From a virus, in IMG/VR virus record IMGVR_UViG_3300020733_000018, positions 1-57,997 of that record: a stretch of 57,997 bases of DNA. The stretch is one strand, 5' to 3'. The notes beneath the pieces were generated by a model. The model saw nothing but the letters and a program-made list of their open reading frames with translations. It searched no databases and was not told the origin of the DNA. Shown piece by piece: positions 1 to 13,300 of this stretch. Positions within the stretch are counted from its first letter, which is position 1. Every line of letters begins with the position of its first letter. The position numbers and the translations under genes are program-made.

Positions 1-3000
1 TCTTACACCCTTAAATGTGGTTGTCATATTATTCGCCGTAATATTGTGCTCAACGTTAGTTATCCAATAACTACCATAAAATAAAGGTACATTTTTAAGA
101 TAAAAATATGTGAGAGGTTGTATCATAACATTACCCATTGATTCTACTTGACAAGTATATGAACGTGTCTCCATCAAGGAAAATAAATTACCAGAAGCAA
201 CTTTTTGTGATGTTTCAGAACCATTATTGGTCAAATTAATTGCAGCTTTTATTGATTCTTCGGTATTACTAAATTCACTCGTATCTAATCTAACTTTACT
301 GAACATATTCTGGTTTTTGTTACCAAAATCAACAATAAATGATGTTATTTTACCTGTTTTAACATCATCAGGTACTAAATTTTTATTATCATTGAAATAA
401 GGTTTGATTGGTTGTAAATCCAATGGAAATGAACCTGAATATGATGGTTTAGAGTTGCTCGTTAATTTTTTACTATCAACGCTTGATGTATGATTGATCC
501 ATTGTAAAATAAATGAAGGGTTTGAATCTATTCTATCTATATCTAAATGTGTTCCAAAAATATTATTTGCATATTTATCAAGTTCATTGTTAACGTTTGT
601 AATTGGTGATAAATAATCAACATATGTATTCACTGGATGTAAAATAAAATCATTGTGTTGTGCAATATCACTGAATAAACCGAATACAGCTTTATTTGTT
701 ATCTCTGAATTTATTACATCGTTATCTGAATTGTTTGTTGTCGAAAATTTAAGTTGTAAACTATCAGACAAAGCTATCAAATCAATTAATATTTCACTAC
801 CAATATCGTTATTAGATCGGTCAACTATATTAATATATTCTATTAAATGTTTAGATTGATCTTTATCAAAAACACTATTTTCACCTGTATAAGAATTAAT
901 TGTTGTATCACAAACGGATATATCTTTGAACAAGTAATTATAAAATAAACCATTATTAATTTTACCCAATTCATCTAAAACATTAATAGAATCATATGGG
1001 ACTTCTAATATTTTATTTGATTTATTATTGAATGCTATATATTTGTCAAAAAGATTTTTTACATTATAATATGTTTTAGATTTTAATTCATCAATAGTAT
1101 TTTCTTTCTGAATTTGTTTTAGTAAAGATGATGCGGCATTAGAATTAAGGAAGTTAGAATTTATAGAATTTTTTATTGTATCAAGATATAAGTTTATATA
1201 TTTTACATTTTTATAGTAAAACGTACTTACAAATCCTGTCAAATAATTAGTAATTTCTTTTGTAAGCAAATTTTTATTTTTTTCAAAGTATTGACCAGCA
1301 CCAACTATTTGCCATAAGTATGAATCATTACTACTATTATAATTCAAAGTTGTATGAAGATTACTTACGGAATCACCAAAAGGATCATTCACAATGGAAG
1401 AATCTGAAGAATCTGAAAATATCCAAACATTTACAATACTTTTTAAATAATCTGTAATTAAATTGAACATCAATACTAAATTATCCTCGTCAAATTTAAC
1501 GTTCAAGTAGTTGAAAAACTCATTAATCAAAAAATTATAGTAATATACACCAAAATTATAATTGTTGTTTTCACCATAATATAATTTTTTTGCTTTAGCT
1601 GCAACTGAATCACTATAGTATTTGAAAGCATCGTCATAGAAATATTTTTTGACTAAATTTGTTGTTTCGATTGACGTATCAGCATTATTTGCTGGGTCAA
1701 TAATGTAATCCCCAAATACAAGTTTTCTGGTATAATATTTTACCTGACCAGCATCAGGATTAGAATTATCATCAGTTAATATACTCAATGGTTTAATCCC
1801 ATATATTTCACCAGCATAAGAATCTGAAACCGTTAACTCGCTTGGACTAACTTTGAAAATAACATCAGGTCTAAATATAAAATTTTGATAGTTTGTATAT
1901 AAAGAATCCTCTTGACCAGGTACTGCAACAGAACCAACGGTGCTGTAATTATTGATTGGTAATTTTTGCGCAGAAAATTCTTCTAATACTTTTTTATTGC
2001 GTATATATTGAGCATTTGTTAATACCGCATTGATTTTTGCGCTGATATAAAAATAGTCACAAAAATAATAATTATAACTCGAATAACCTACCAATAACAT
2101 TTGTGCATCTTCTTGAGTTAGTTCGAATTGATCTGTTTTGTAACCTTGTATGTCATTTTCATCTAATGTCATTATACCCTTCATCAAAGTCTCAAAGTTA
2201 TAATTACCATCATATTTTTTGAAATAATCTTGTGTCGAGTTTGGTTGATAGACTTTATATGAAGATGCAAAATCTAAAAATATTGACTCAAATGTTTTAA
2301 ATTTTTGAATATCTATTGCGTCATACAAATCATATAATCTTAATCTTAATGGGTCATTCGATGTATTTAAATTTGAATAACCATCGACTGATTTATATAT
2401 GTTGGTTGTCAAATTTTGTCCAATTTCACTTATTGATAATTCAGATGTCAAATTATCACGATTTTCACCATTTCCTATATATGTATCTTTTGTACCAAGT
2501 TGTAAACCTCCCATACCAGTATCGTACCACAAAAACCTTGACGTGTTCATCATTACTGATCTATTATCAAAAATAATACTATCTATATTACCGCTTTTGT
2601 TAAATAAATAAAGATTATCTGCATCATAAATATCTGAATTATTAACATCTAAATTTATATATTTTTTTGCCAAATTTCCTGATTCAAAAGCATACTTTTG
2701 AATAACATATGTTTTAGGTTTATAATTTATAGGTAAATATTCATTAATATTTTTTTGTCTATCACTACTATTATATGCTGCTTCTTCACCATTATAACCT
2801 TTGATTAATTCGTATTTATTATTTGTTATAATCTTAGTGTTATTCTCTTTTTTGTTTTGAGTTAATAACTTATTTGGGTAAAAAAAACCTCCAGCAGATG
2901 GATATAATAATACCACCAATTGTCCACTAACATTATTACTATCGAACTCATTAGTATCTTTATAAGTTTTTTCAGAATCCCAAAATTTTAATAAAAAATC

Positions 3001-4341
3001 TGTTACAACAGATATACTATCTAATAATGCATTATTAAATAAACCATTTCCAATAATTGCACCAAAATCATTCGTAAGATCATCATAAACAACGGATTCT
3101 AATGTATTTGTTATACTTGTACCAAATTTTGAAACCGATTCTTCTCCAAAAAATCTACCAAATAAAATTTTATAAATAAAATAAGATATTGGACTTATAT
3201 CTTGAGTTTTTGATAGAGCATTATTTTTCGCAGTAAATTTCAATAGCTTTATAAGCGGTATATTTCCAACAAATGATATACTCATATCTAACATAAGTGT
3301 ATTCATTTGTGTTAAAATTGATAGAATATCAGCTTTTTCTAAACCACCTCTCAAATATGAATATTTCATTCTACATATACACATGTAGAATTTATACATA
3401 AATTGATCGTTCTTATCAAACGTTATATTTTTAACTTGTTTGAAGTAATTAATTATATTATTACTTGTTGTTAATGTTGATGAACCTAATGAATCTTTTA
3501 TAATACTATAGTGACCCATGAAATTAATACCGTCATTGTATGATTTAAATGATTTTACAAACCCATTTTCAGCACCATAATGGTGGAATAATGTGTTAGT
3601 ATCATATTTTGTGTCTGAAAAATATCCTTCAGTTGCACCTATTTGATTATTTACACCATTTTTATCAATCATGAAATTATAATAATCTTTCATGAAGTTA
3701 GAAAATGTACCGTAACCAAATTTAGGAATAAATGTATTGTTTATACCAGTTACAAATTTATCATTGATAATTGGTATACTTGCAAACTCAACAATATTGT
3801 TTTTTTGATCATAACCCCCATAGATTGGTGATGTATTAGAATTTAAATTTAGATTAACTTTTAATACTTTATCTAAATCAATATTTAATGTATATGTGTT
3901 TTTACCAAATAATCTATTATTATAATTGTCCGAATGAAAATGATATAATGCCCCAAGATATAAAATCAATGGCATTGGTAATTCTGTAATACCAACATTA
4001 GATTTAAATAGTGCAACTATATTATCTTTTGAAAATAAAAATTTATTGGATTCTGTTTGTAAAGATGAAATTATATAGTGAGCAGCTTCTTTAAAATTAC
4101 CTGTGATATCACTATTTGTTCCAATAGAAAATGATTCAGCAAAACAAATATTGTTAAGTGGAGTAGCATAATATGAGATTCTATCTGTATTTTTTGTAAT
4201 TCTACTTGTTATACCGTATTCTAAATACGTTGAAAATAAACCTTTTTGATAATCTGTATAATCACTAAATTGATTTTTAGTATAATTATCTATTACACTC
4301 GGATTTGTCAAATATTCATTTGTAATGTTCTTAATATCCAT
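1..4341 (-). CDS. giant baseplate-type virion protein (partial, C-terminus outside window)
   Basis: An open frame runs leftward from the ATG at 4341 to the window edge without a stop (1,447 codons visible), so the C-terminus is missing. The start gives MDIKNITNEYLTNPS, with the ATG two bases beyond the stop of the upstream gene (4343), which suggests translational coupling. The protein is rich in Asn, Ser, Tyr and Thr and has no recognisable catalytic motif, like the two large genes before it. I infer a baseplate or tail-fibre-network component from position, strand and composition only. No family was recognised. Short rightward frames inside it are antisense artefacts. Confidence 0.72.
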   Translation of the reverse strand, partial: MDIKNITNEYLTNPSVIDNYTKNQFSDYTDYQKGLFSTYLEYGITSRITKNTDRISYYATPLNNICFAESFSIGTNSDITGNFKEAAHYIISSLQTESNKFLFSKDNIVALFKSNVGITELPMPLILYLGALYHFHSDNYNNRLFGKNTYTLNIDLDKVLKVNLNLNSNTSPIYGGYDQKNNIVEFASIPIINDKFVTGINNTFIPKFGYGTFSNFMKDYYNFMIDKNGVNNQIGATEGYFSDTKYDTNTLFHHYGAENGFVKSFKSYNDGINFMGHYSIIKDSLGSSTLTTSNNIINYFKQVKNITFDKNDQFMYKFYMCICRMKYSYLRGGLEKADILSILTQMNTLMLDMSISFVGNIPLIKLLKFTAKNNALSKTQDISPISYFIYKILFGRFFGEESVSKFGTSITNTLESVVYDDLTNDFGAIIGNGLFNNALLDSISVVTDFLLKFWDSEKTYKDTNEFDSNNVSGQLVVLLYPSAGGFFYPNKLLTQNKKENNTKIITNNKYELIKGYNGEEAAYNSSDRQKNINEYLPINYKPKTYVIQKYAFESGNLAKKYINLDVNNSDIYDADNLYLFNKSGNIDSIIFDNRSVMMNTSRFLWYDTGMGGLQLGTKDTYIGNGENRDNLTSELSISEIGQNLTTNIYKSVDGYSNLNTSNDPLRLRLYDLYDAIDIQKFKTFESIFLDFASSYKVYQPNSTQDYFKKYDGNYNFETLMKGIMTLDENDIQGYKTDQFELTQEDAQMLLVGYSSYNYYFCDYFYISAKINAVLTNAQYIRNKKVLEEFSAQKLPINNYSTVGSVAVPGQEDSLYTNYQNFIFRPDVIFKVSPSELTVSDSYAGEIYGIKPLSILTDDNSNPDAGQVKYYTRKLVFGDYIIDPANNADTSIETTNLVKKYFYDDAFKYYSDSVAAKAKKLYYGENNNYNFGVYYYNFLINEFFNYLNVKFDEDNLVLMFNLITDYLKSIVNVWIFSDSSDSSIVNDPFGDSVSNLHTTLNYNSSNDSYLWQIVGAGQYFEKNKNLLTKEITNYLTGFVSTFYYKNVKYINLYLDTIKNSINSNFLNSNAASSLLKQIQKENTIDELKSKTYYNVKNLFDKYIAFNNKSNKILEVPYDSINVLDELGKINNGLFYNYLFKDISVCDTTINSYTGENSVFDKDQSKHLIEYINIVDRSNNDIGSEILIDLIALSDSLQLKFSTTNNSDNDVINSEITNKAVFGLFSDIAQHNDFILHPVNTYVDYLSPITNVNNELDKYANNIFGTHLDIDRIDSNPSFILQWINHTSSVDSKKLTSNSKPSYSGSFPLDLQPIKPYFNDNKNLVPDDVKTGKITSFIVDFGNKNQNMFSKVRLDTSEFSNTEESIKAAINLTNNGSETSQKVASGNLFSLMETRSYTCQVESMGNVMIQPLTYFYLKNVPLFYGSYWITNVEHNITANNMTTTFKGVR

Positions 4342-4342
4342 T

Positions 4343-7018
4343 TTAAAAATTATATAGATTTACGTTTCTTGTTTGTCCATTATTTGCATCATTTTTAAAA
4401 CCAATCAATGCTAATAATGTGTCTTTATTATTTATTGTATATGTTAAAGTTGGTGTAATATCTGTATAACTTTTTAAATTAGAATCAACGTTTATGTTGC
4501 TCACCACGGTAGTGTTACTTACAACTTTTATTTCTTCGTCAAATCTTTGGCCATATATGAAACAATTTGTTTCGCCAGATATAACTATATTTTTAGTTAA
4601 TGTACTATAATCTATTTTAGAAATATTAGCTTTTACGTTTGGTGGTACAAAAAAACTTGACTGATTACCATATGCACTTATATCATAATAGGGTGTTTGG
4701 GTTATATTGTTATAAATCAAAGGTGAATTATTATTATAAAATTGTTGTAAAAATTTTATATTTAAACCTGGCGCAAAATTTTTATTATTTGTAATAAATG
4801 AATTAATTTTATTTATGTTTTTAGTTAATTGTTTTGTCGTATAAGAACCATTAATTAAGGATATTTCATTAGTTATTACTTTATCCAAGTCAGTTGTAGT
4901 TACAGTACCATTATTAATAATTTTACTTTTTATAATACCGTAGTAACCATTACTATCAGATGTGTCCAACAATTGTTTGATATTACTAAATATCGATAAT
5001 TGTAACTTAGGATCTGTTGTTTTTAAACCTATATTTGTAAAAATATCTAATTCAAAATTAGCAAAATTTTTGATAATTGATACGTAATCATTTGTAGTAT
5101 AGTTTTTGAATAACAAACCAGAATATATCATATTAAGATTAAAACTATTAATCATATTATATATAATATCATATTGTGTTTGTTTATCTGAATTATAATA
5201 TATATTATTAACACCACTATAAAAAGTATTAGATGTTACAGCTGGGATTGTACCTATTTGTGTGTTTTCGGTTGAAGGTTCAACTATTTTTTTGATAGCA
5301 TCAATTGACTTATATATTTCATCAACAAATTGTACTTCAGACCAATTTTTATTAGATTGTACCAAGCCTGGATATTTTCTTTCAAAAACTTTTTTTTGTG
5401 TGTCATTTTGATCATATGAAACAAAGAAATAGTTTGGAAATGGATAAAATTTTTGTGTTACCCCTTGCGGTGTTGTTACATTTTCATACTCACCACTTTC
5501 TTTTTGTACACTATTTCTATCTTTGTTTGTATCAAATTCATGTAAAGCTTTTTTACCAGCAATATTCAATAATATAAGAAATGTTTGAATATTGTTGAAT
5601 AATATTCTATATATGTTATATGTGTTAGGTTGGAAACCAATCTTGTTTTGTATAACAGTTAGTTCTTCATCTATCAATGCATTATTTTTATCTGATTTAA
5701 TTTTTGCTATATTATCAATCAACTTATTATATAATTCGGTAAACTGTGTATACCCATTATTATTTATTTTTGTATCATAAAATGTAGCCGATGGATCCGA
5801 AACATTCGTAGGATAAAGTGATATAAATGTTTGATTAGATAACGCAGATTTTAATTTGTTTTGTGTATCCGTATCAGTTATTTCATTTATTGAATTATCA
5901 ATATGTTGTAAACCATTATTAAGTATCTCTTGACTTTTACCTATCTCATTAGTAACAATATTGGCATATTCAGCATCAGAAATAGTTTTCAGAATATCTA
6001 ACGAATTTATTATATCTTTGATACCTAATAAACTGGTTGAATCAAACATATTCTTATCTAAATTATCTTTAATTTTATATAGATAAGGTAATGTTGGTGC
6101 TTGTTTGCTTAAATCTATTATATATTTATTTAGTTTTTTTTGGTCGTTACTGTATTGTTTAGTAAAGTAATCATTCTGTGTTTTATATAATTGTTCTAAA
6201 ATTTCATATCCAAGGTATTTACCATTTTTCTTTTTAAACATAAATGGTGCCACATAAGCATATATCAATAAGAATGAATTAAATATAGAAAAGGTTCTGG
6301 AAACAAATTCTGCATCAACAGTATAGTTACCTGTTTCTGGTTCAAATTTTGTATTAGATTTTACTAAATTCAAAGGATAATCAATAGCTTTACCGTAAAA
6401 ACCTTTAACTGTTAATACAAATGTTGGGTATGGAAATGTATAAAATAAATTATAAGGATTATCAATATCATTACCTCTTTCAAATAATGTTCTACCTTGT
6501 ACATCAGTAAATTGTATTTTTACAATAGATGATGTACTTGGATTTTGACTGATAGAAATACTATCTATACCAAATGTTTCTGGATCTTGTATATTACTTG
6601 TACTCTTAAATTCTCCAGTGGCAGCATCAAGTGTTTTGTTACTTGAAAAAAAATCAGTATAATCAGTTGTTAATTTATTTTTATATATAACAACTGAATT
6701 ACCATCTGAATTTGACCCAAATGATTTGATGGGGTTGAGCATATTTATATTGATAGATCCAACTGTTATTGGTTTACCATTATTTTGTGTCTCACCAAAA
6801 AAAACAGATGTTGCTGGTCTTTTAAACGCTTTTAAATTAGCATACATCACCAAGTTTTCTTGTGCGACATATCTATCAGCTACTTGACCATTTTTTATGA
6901 TTTTATTTGGATCAATAATAATTACACCATCATTATTTTTAGTGTTTGTGGTAGTGTCAGTAACAATATACTTATCAATAAATATGTTTTCACTGGTATC
7001 TAATAAATTATTCGCCAT
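4343..7018 (-). CDS. large baseplate protein (hub/wedge type, 891 aa)
   Basis: This 891-residue protein is most probably a baseplate component. Around residues 175-245 it has an aromatic-rich stretch including YNLFYTFPYPTF and LTVKGFYGKAIDYPL, followed by a conserved-looking segment ending in LLIYAYVAP. Similar stretches occur in phage baseplate hub or wedge proteins, but I cannot assign a T4 counterpart. The rest is Asn/Ile/Ser-rich. It overlaps the preceding gp53-like gene by 11 bases and is followed after one base by the next giant gene, so the three are probably translated from one message. No enzyme motif is visible. Confidence 0.72.
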   Translation of the reverse strand: MANNLLDTSENIFIDKYIVTDTTTNTKNNDGVIIIDPNKIIKNGQVADRYVAQENLVMYANLKAFKRPATSVFFGETQNNGKPITVGSININMLNPIKSFGSNSDGNSVVIYKNKLTTDYTDFFSSNKTLDAATGEFKSTSNIQDPETFGIDSISISQNPSTSSIVKIQFTDVQGRTLFERGNDIDNPYNLFYTFPYPTFVLTVKGFYGKAIDYPLNLVKSNTKFEPETGNYTVDAEFVSRTFSIFNSFLLIYAYVAPFMFKKKNGKYLGYEILEQLYKTQNDYFTKQYSNDQKKLNKYIIDLSKQAPTLPYLYKIKDNLDKNMFDSTSLLGIKDIINSLDILKTISDAEYANIVTNEIGKSQEILNNGLQHIDNSINEITDTDTQNKLKSALSNQTFISLYPTNVSDPSATFYDTKINNNGYTQFTELYNKLIDNIAKIKSDKNNALIDEELTVIQNKIGFQPNTYNIYRILFNNIQTFLILLNIAGKKALHEFDTNKDRNSVQKESGEYENVTTPQGVTQKFYPFPNYFFVSYDQNDTQKKVFERKYPGLVQSNKNWSEVQFVDEIYKSIDAIKKIVEPSTENTQIGTIPAVTSNTFYSGVNNIYYNSDKQTQYDIIYNMINSFNLNMIYSGLLFKNYTTNDYVSIIKNFANFELDIFTNIGLKTTDPKLQLSIFSNIKQLLDTSDSNGYYGIIKSKIINNGTVTTTDLDKVITNEISLINGSYTTKQLTKNINKINSFITNNKNFAPGLNIKFLQQFYNNNSPLIYNNITQTPYYDISAYGNQSSFFVPPNVKANISKIDYSTLTKNIVISGETNCFIYGQRFDEEIKVVSNTTVVSNINVDSNLKSYTDITPTLTYTINNKDTLLALIGFKNDANNGQTRNVNLYNF

Positions 7019-7328
7019 AATATGCTAATTTCAATTTCATAACTGCCTTATAATCGGACATACTCTGGTCTAAAGGGTATGGTACTCTTATAGAAGCATT
7101 ATCTGGTATATTCCATTCCAAACCACCATATTCTGGGTTAGCTAACAAGATTAACCAACCAAAATATGGTGTACCATATTTATCTTGGCTTACTTTATCC
7201 ATTCTTGATCTACCTACCTTATAAACAACAAATAAATCTGTTTCTTTTTCAGGTAAATGTACATATGGAACGGTAATACCATTACCGTTATTTGTGAATT
7301 GATTATATCTGTTATAATATGAGCTCAT
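7008..7328 (-). CDS. baseplate wedge protein, T4 gp53-like with LysM-like fold
   Basis: A 106-residue protein whose middle (about residues 31-87) has the LysM-like pattern seen in T4 gp53-type wedge proteins: RMDKVSQDKYGTPYFGW, then a hydrophobic LILLANP and an acceptable 'IPDNASIRVPYP' ending. In gp53 this region holds the wedge together around the central hub; T4 gp53 is longer (about 196 residues), so this would be a short version. It overlaps the next gene by 11 bases. A TATTTATA motif at 7349-7342 lies 13 bases before the ATG and may be its late promoter. Assignment rests on pattern and position, not on a search. Confidence 0.65.
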   Translation of the reverse strand: MSSYYNRYNQFTNNGNGITVPYVHLPEKETDLFVVYKVGRSRMDKVSQDKYGTPYFGWLILLANPEYGGLEWNIPDNASIRVPYPLDQSMSDYKAVMKLKLAYYGE

Positions 7329-7341
7329 ATAAGTTATTTAA

Positions 7342-7349
7342 TATAAATA
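7342..7349 (-). promoter_or_regulatory. candidate late promoter core TATTTATA
   Basis: On the leftward strand TATTTATA lies 13 bases before the ATG at 7328. The same octamer precedes several other structural genes in the coding direction. It is inferred to be the -10 element used with the gp55-like sigma factor encoded at 50981-51688. Confidence 0.4.
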
Positions 7350-7372
7350 TATTTTGATAGAAAATCAACAGT

Positions 7373-10300
7373 TTATTTTACAGGAGGAACAATACTTGAA
7401 TATTGATATGTTAAAATATTATTCGTAGCATTATTTATTGCATTAATTGTAGTACCTGATGGACTATTATTAATAGAACTATTAATTTTGGTATTTATTT
7501 GACTATAATTTTTCAATCTAACCTTAACACTATAATCAGAATCACCACCTTTTAACATTGTTCCAGATGATAATTTTAATTTTTGTGGTGTTGATGGATT
7601 TGAGTTAGCCAATGAATTAAAAGCTGTATTTGCATATGTTGTGTATGGTGCTGTTAATTTATTCAAATAAACAGCATTTAAATTATTAAATTCAGTCAGT
7701 ATACTTTGATTATATTTATCAACATTATTGAAAAAATCGTTTAATATTTTTTTAATATTATCCAGTTTTTTAGATTTTTGTTTGTCAGTTAAATCAAGTT
7801 TATTAATATTTGTTGTATACGATGTCATCATAGCATTTACATGTGTATCTTTGTTTACAAATAATGTATTAAAAAAATCCATCATGCTTGCTTCGGATAA
7901 TGAACTCATAAGATAACCATTTACTTGACCTTTCAATGAATTTAAATTCATTTTAGTTGTTATATCTGGGGTTGTGCCTGACAAAATATAATCAATATAT
8001 GAATCAGTCAAACTGATTGTATAATTTAACACACTGGATAAATTATTCACATTTGTATTGAATTCCGAATCATTTGAATTAACTGATATTACATTATAAT
8101 AATCATAGGATGATACACCATTTGCTGTACTGTTTGCTGGAAAAAGCAAATTATAAAGATCTTCAGTAACACTTGGTGTGTTTTTTTCCATTCTTACTTT
8201 TAAAGAATCTTGAGTACTTTTGATTGTAATTTGGTAATTTTGTGAATAATCATTCAAAATTAAACCCAGAGTTTTGTTTGAAAATTCCAAAAATTCATGT
8301 GATAATTTTTCAAAAACATAAGTCAACTGGTATTTGTTTTGTAAATATGTTCCTTGACTATTAACATTTTTTAATGAAGGTATCAACCCTTGAAATTGGT
8401 AATCTACCACATTAGTTTGTTGGTCAAATTGGATTTGAGGTGTGGTAATTGAAAGATCAAAACTTTTTAATTCATAATTCGTTATATCACCTGTAGTAGT
8501 AATATTATTATCAATATCATCATTTTTTGGTAAAACCATATTTGCATCTATAGTTTTGAAATTTGTGTTATTCAATAACAATGGTGAATCAATAAACGTA
8601 TTATCATTTGAAATTTGTCTAAAATAGTAGTAACCATTACCTAACATAAATTTAGTATTATCGTCCGATTTATAATTATAAACACGGCTCAAATCTATAA
8701 TACTGTTAGATGATGTTCCAGTGTAATTATATATTGTTAAATATTGAGAAAAAGGATCATAACCAAACAATTGTGATACAGGTGTTTTTATTTTATTTTC
8801 GTTTCTAATAATCTCATATAATTGATTAACTTTACTATTTGTTGTTGTACCATCATACCCTGACAACACAGCATTAATTCCTGAAAGATAGGTGTTAAAT
8901 GAATATATATTGTTTGTTTGATCAATATTTTTTTGTTGTTTGGTTAATAATAAATTATTTGTATAATTACTAAGTTGTGTTGAAATGTAATTTTGAAAGA
9001 TTATTTTTAAATCTTTAGAATTCAATTCCTTATTATATCTATCAAATAAACCAGTGTCTATAAACCAATATACAAGTAAATCATTATACAATTTATTTGT
9101 TATATCTATATTAAAATGTGTGATCAAAGCTTTTGTGTAATCATAATTTGTTGGTTTTTTCAAATACAAACCTGCTACATCTGAAGAATCGTATTCACCA
9201 TCCGTCATATATCCTGGATTATATGATTGTCCAGTAAATACTGAAGATATTTTTGCTGTTGGGTTAAATCTTGGTGTTGTATAATACAGCATCTGAGGGT
9301 ATAAATGTAATTGAGTTCCATAAAGATTATTAAAACTTGAACCACCAAACTGGCTATAATCACAATAATCTTTTACATTAACATAGTTACTATATTTTGC
9401 TTTAGAACCAAAAAAACTATTAACAGTTGTTGTATCCGTTGTTCCACCAGTAACAATATTTTTAATTATATTGTCCATGAATGTTTTATCATCATTATCT
9501 GTCGCTCCAGTATAATTTATATTCAATATTTTTGATAATAAAAATGATGATTGATTTGATGAATCAAATACTAATGAATCAGAATAATTCAAAACATTAG
9601 TTATAAACGAATCATAAAAGTTAGTGAATAGTTTTTTATAATTAACATTAAATATTTCAATTGATGCGTTCTGACCATATTCTGATATATAACTCGCTTC
9701 ACCAAAATTTGTGTTAGTCAATAAAGTCCATGCTGTGGTATAAATTAATGGTTTACCAGCAACGTTTAATTGTGCATTATTATTAACTTTATCATCGAAT
9801 AGTCTTTGATAATAATTTTGTCCATAAATACCTGGATTTTCCGTTGGGTCGTAAGAAAATGCATATGGTTGAAATACAATAGAAATATCATAAATAATAC
9901 CAACACTCTTAGCCAATGAATAATTATTACCAGACAAATCTATCAAATCTTTTGTTGTTGTATCTGGAACACCAATGGTGCCTTTTGGAACATCGTATGT
10001 AGAATCTGGTATTTGGTATTCTTTAGCTTTTTGTACAATCGGTATTAAATCGAGAGTATTATTATCAAAAAATGATGTTTCTTGATTTACTAATTGTCTT
10101 TCTACTGGATCAATATTAGCGGAAGTTCTTGAATCATATACATCAGCATTTGCATAATAATTGAATGATAATGCATTTTGTAATTCATTTATAGGTGTTC
10201 TTAAACCTGATCCACCAATATATTTAAAACTTAAACTGACGTTAGCGATCATTGGTTGTACACCTATACCTTCTGGATTTAAATCAAAAACCAAAGGTTC

Positions 10301-13300
10301 ATATGATATATTACAAGAATTTATCAAAATTTTTGTGTTATAGAAATCGCCAATTCTTAATACGCAAACAGGTGGTTTACCAAAAACTGTATTTGTTGCG
10401 TCACATGATTCATTCTGTGAATTTAATATTGTATCACCAGGTCTAAGACACTGTTGTAAAAAAGTTAAACGTGAGTTCAACCCTTCTGGAGTCATAGAGT
10501 GAAATGCTGGTGTAAAATATTTCAATTTTTCTTTCACCGAATTATATACAGTTGGGGTATTCGCTTGTAAATATTCAAAATAATCCGCCTCAGTGATTAA
10601 CCTATTAAGAATTCTTTGCGCTATTTCTCTTTTAGTTATATTTGTGGCGTTTGTCGGTTGTTGGCTTGATACCTGCGTTGGATTTGCATTAGTTTTTGTT
10701 TCAGTTTTTGGTGGATCTGGATTAACTTCCAATGATACTTTTAGGTTAACCTTTCTTGAATACGAAGCTTGTATTGACAAAACAGAACAAACTATATCAG
10801 CTTGACTGTATGATTGTATTTTAGGTTGCAAACAACCAACAAGATCACTTGTAACATTACTATATGTTTTACCCTCAGCAGTAGTTATATTACCACCGAA
10901 AAAATTTATAGCTGTTAATAAAAGTTTTCTATTATCTTCTGTGTCAGTACAATAATATGTAACTGTATTTGGAGCTTTACCATATGGTATCCTTACCATA
11001 GGTATTGTAGTAAATGAAGCAGTCAATACATTTTCAGGTGTACTAACAGCTTTCATGGAATCTATCGCACTTATTTGTGTTGGCGAATTTAAAACAAATA
11101 TCACCTTATCTTTCTTATTCTCACCATTAGAAGGTCTAACAAAACTTACTTTTGTACCAGTCAAGTATTTTTCAATATTATCTGGTGTTAAAACATCGTT
11201 GGTAGTTTCAACAGTCAAATCTTTAAAAATGTTAAATGCTAACCATTTTATAACACTTTTAAATTTTCTGATACCAAGTTTTGTATTGAAATCAACATCT
11301 TGACTATCCAGAGCACTTGTGAATGAATCAACAGTAATTGTTATATTATTACCTCTGTTGTTTGCATAACTTGTTATTTGATCTCTAAAATTTGTAAAAC
11401 TTTGATATAGTTGATAATATGGTGCAGAACCTTTCGGTAATTGGCTAAAATATCCGTCTTCACTATTAGAACCTATAACCTGATCATATTTTACGAAATA
11501 AGCATATGATTTACCTTTTTTAGATTCAGCAGATTGAACAGATGGGTCAGCAATAGATAGTTTATAATAAGTATCAAAATATGTATCGTATGTATTAACA
11601 TTAGCATCCTCAGTATCCAATGGTGTTTGATTTTCGAAAAATAAATCAGCTTGGATAGTTGGAATAATTGGTGGCGTAGTTGTATCCTGAGTTACTTGTG
11701 CTGTGGGTTCTTTAGCATCACTTTGATCAAGTTTTGATTTGATATCAGCATTAGCTTTTGTTGTTTGAATTTCACCAATTACTCTTTCAAAATATGCAAT
11801 ATCTTTATTACTAAAAACACCCCAGATTCTTGCTAATTCAAATATATCAAAATTCGTGCAACCAGCCCAGAATGAATCAAGTATCTCATCCACTACAGTG
11901 TCTGGATAATTCTTTAATTCTTTTTGAGTTAATATATTTAGTATTGATGGATGGTCAACAACAATTTTGAATGAAAGGGTACCTTGTCTTTCAGTATTAT
12001 TATATGTATATATTGGTTCTGGTCTTCCTAAAAATTGATGTGAAGTCCAATTCACAGATGTATCATCTGTGAATTTAATATCGTATGGTGGAAACCACAT
12101 TATTCTACCACCGTTAGGCCCAACTTCAAATGGTTTGAGGTCATAATCCCCTTTCCATTTATTTTGTCCCCTCCAAGCAAGATTCTCAATTGAGAACATA
12201 TATTTTTTAGCATTTCCAGCTGATTTATCTGATTTTGTATAATTTATGTTCGTTTCTGATGGGAAAATACTATAATTGTTATATCTATCCAAAACAGAAT
12301 TTCTTTCAAGTCTTAATAATTCCGTAAATCTCATCAAATTTAACGTACCAGAATAAGGTCTTACTTTAGTCCAAGTTCTACAAAATTCTGCATTGTCTCG
12401 CATATTATTAACATCATCTCTGGTACCATTATATAATCCAGGTACAGAATAATTATTACCTATTACATTACCAGCATCATCCTTTCTTTGTGTTTTTGCA
12501 GTAGCTAAAACACCACTACCTTTAGAGTATAGACTATAACCATCAAACAATTTAGTTTTTGTTTGGTCTATCACCAAATTTATTGGATTACTATTATCAT
12601 CTGCCTTTTCAAGAAGTCTTTGTGTTTTAAATAATATCGAGCATTCTCTGAAACGGTCATAATAATTATCACTACCAGCTTTCGAAAGAATTCTTTCAGC
12701 ATCGTTATTGTTACTGTCAATTTTACTTACCGTATCGTAATTTATATTACCCTTAGAATCAGATGATACTGTTTGAGGATCATAAAATGTTTCTTGATAA
12801 TCTGTTTTGTGCCATATAAAATCAGTATTTAATGAACCATATTTTGCCGTTTCATTCAACCCTGGTTCATAATATGTGGTTCCATCAAGATAGTTTGTTG
12901 ATATAATTTTTGTAATTTCTTCAGGACTCTTAACTTGATCACCCTCAGAATCTTGTAAAGCAAAAAATGGTGCTGATTTAATATCTCCAAAATAATATCT
13001 TGATTGCGGTTTTTTACCGCCAGTCATACCAAGGAAACCTGTAACACCACCGATAGCTTGCAATGTTTTATCTATCGCTTGGAAAATACCACTTTGGTAT
13101 TGTGGGTCATAATTGGGTGCATATTTATTGAAATAAATGTTTGAAAATAATTGGAATTTTTGCCCACTACCAGTATTACTCAAAAATGCTACATCTTCAG
13201 AATTATCATATCCTTGTTTGGACATACCAAAAGCATCATTAAGCAATTTACCTAAAGCTGATTTATCTGTTGTTGTAACACTTTGATCTGAAGTATTAAA

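Noticed and set aside
653-3831. Several short rightward frames at 653, 2316, 2399 and 3643
   Set aside because: They lie opposite a single uninterrupted leftward gene that fills 1-4341.
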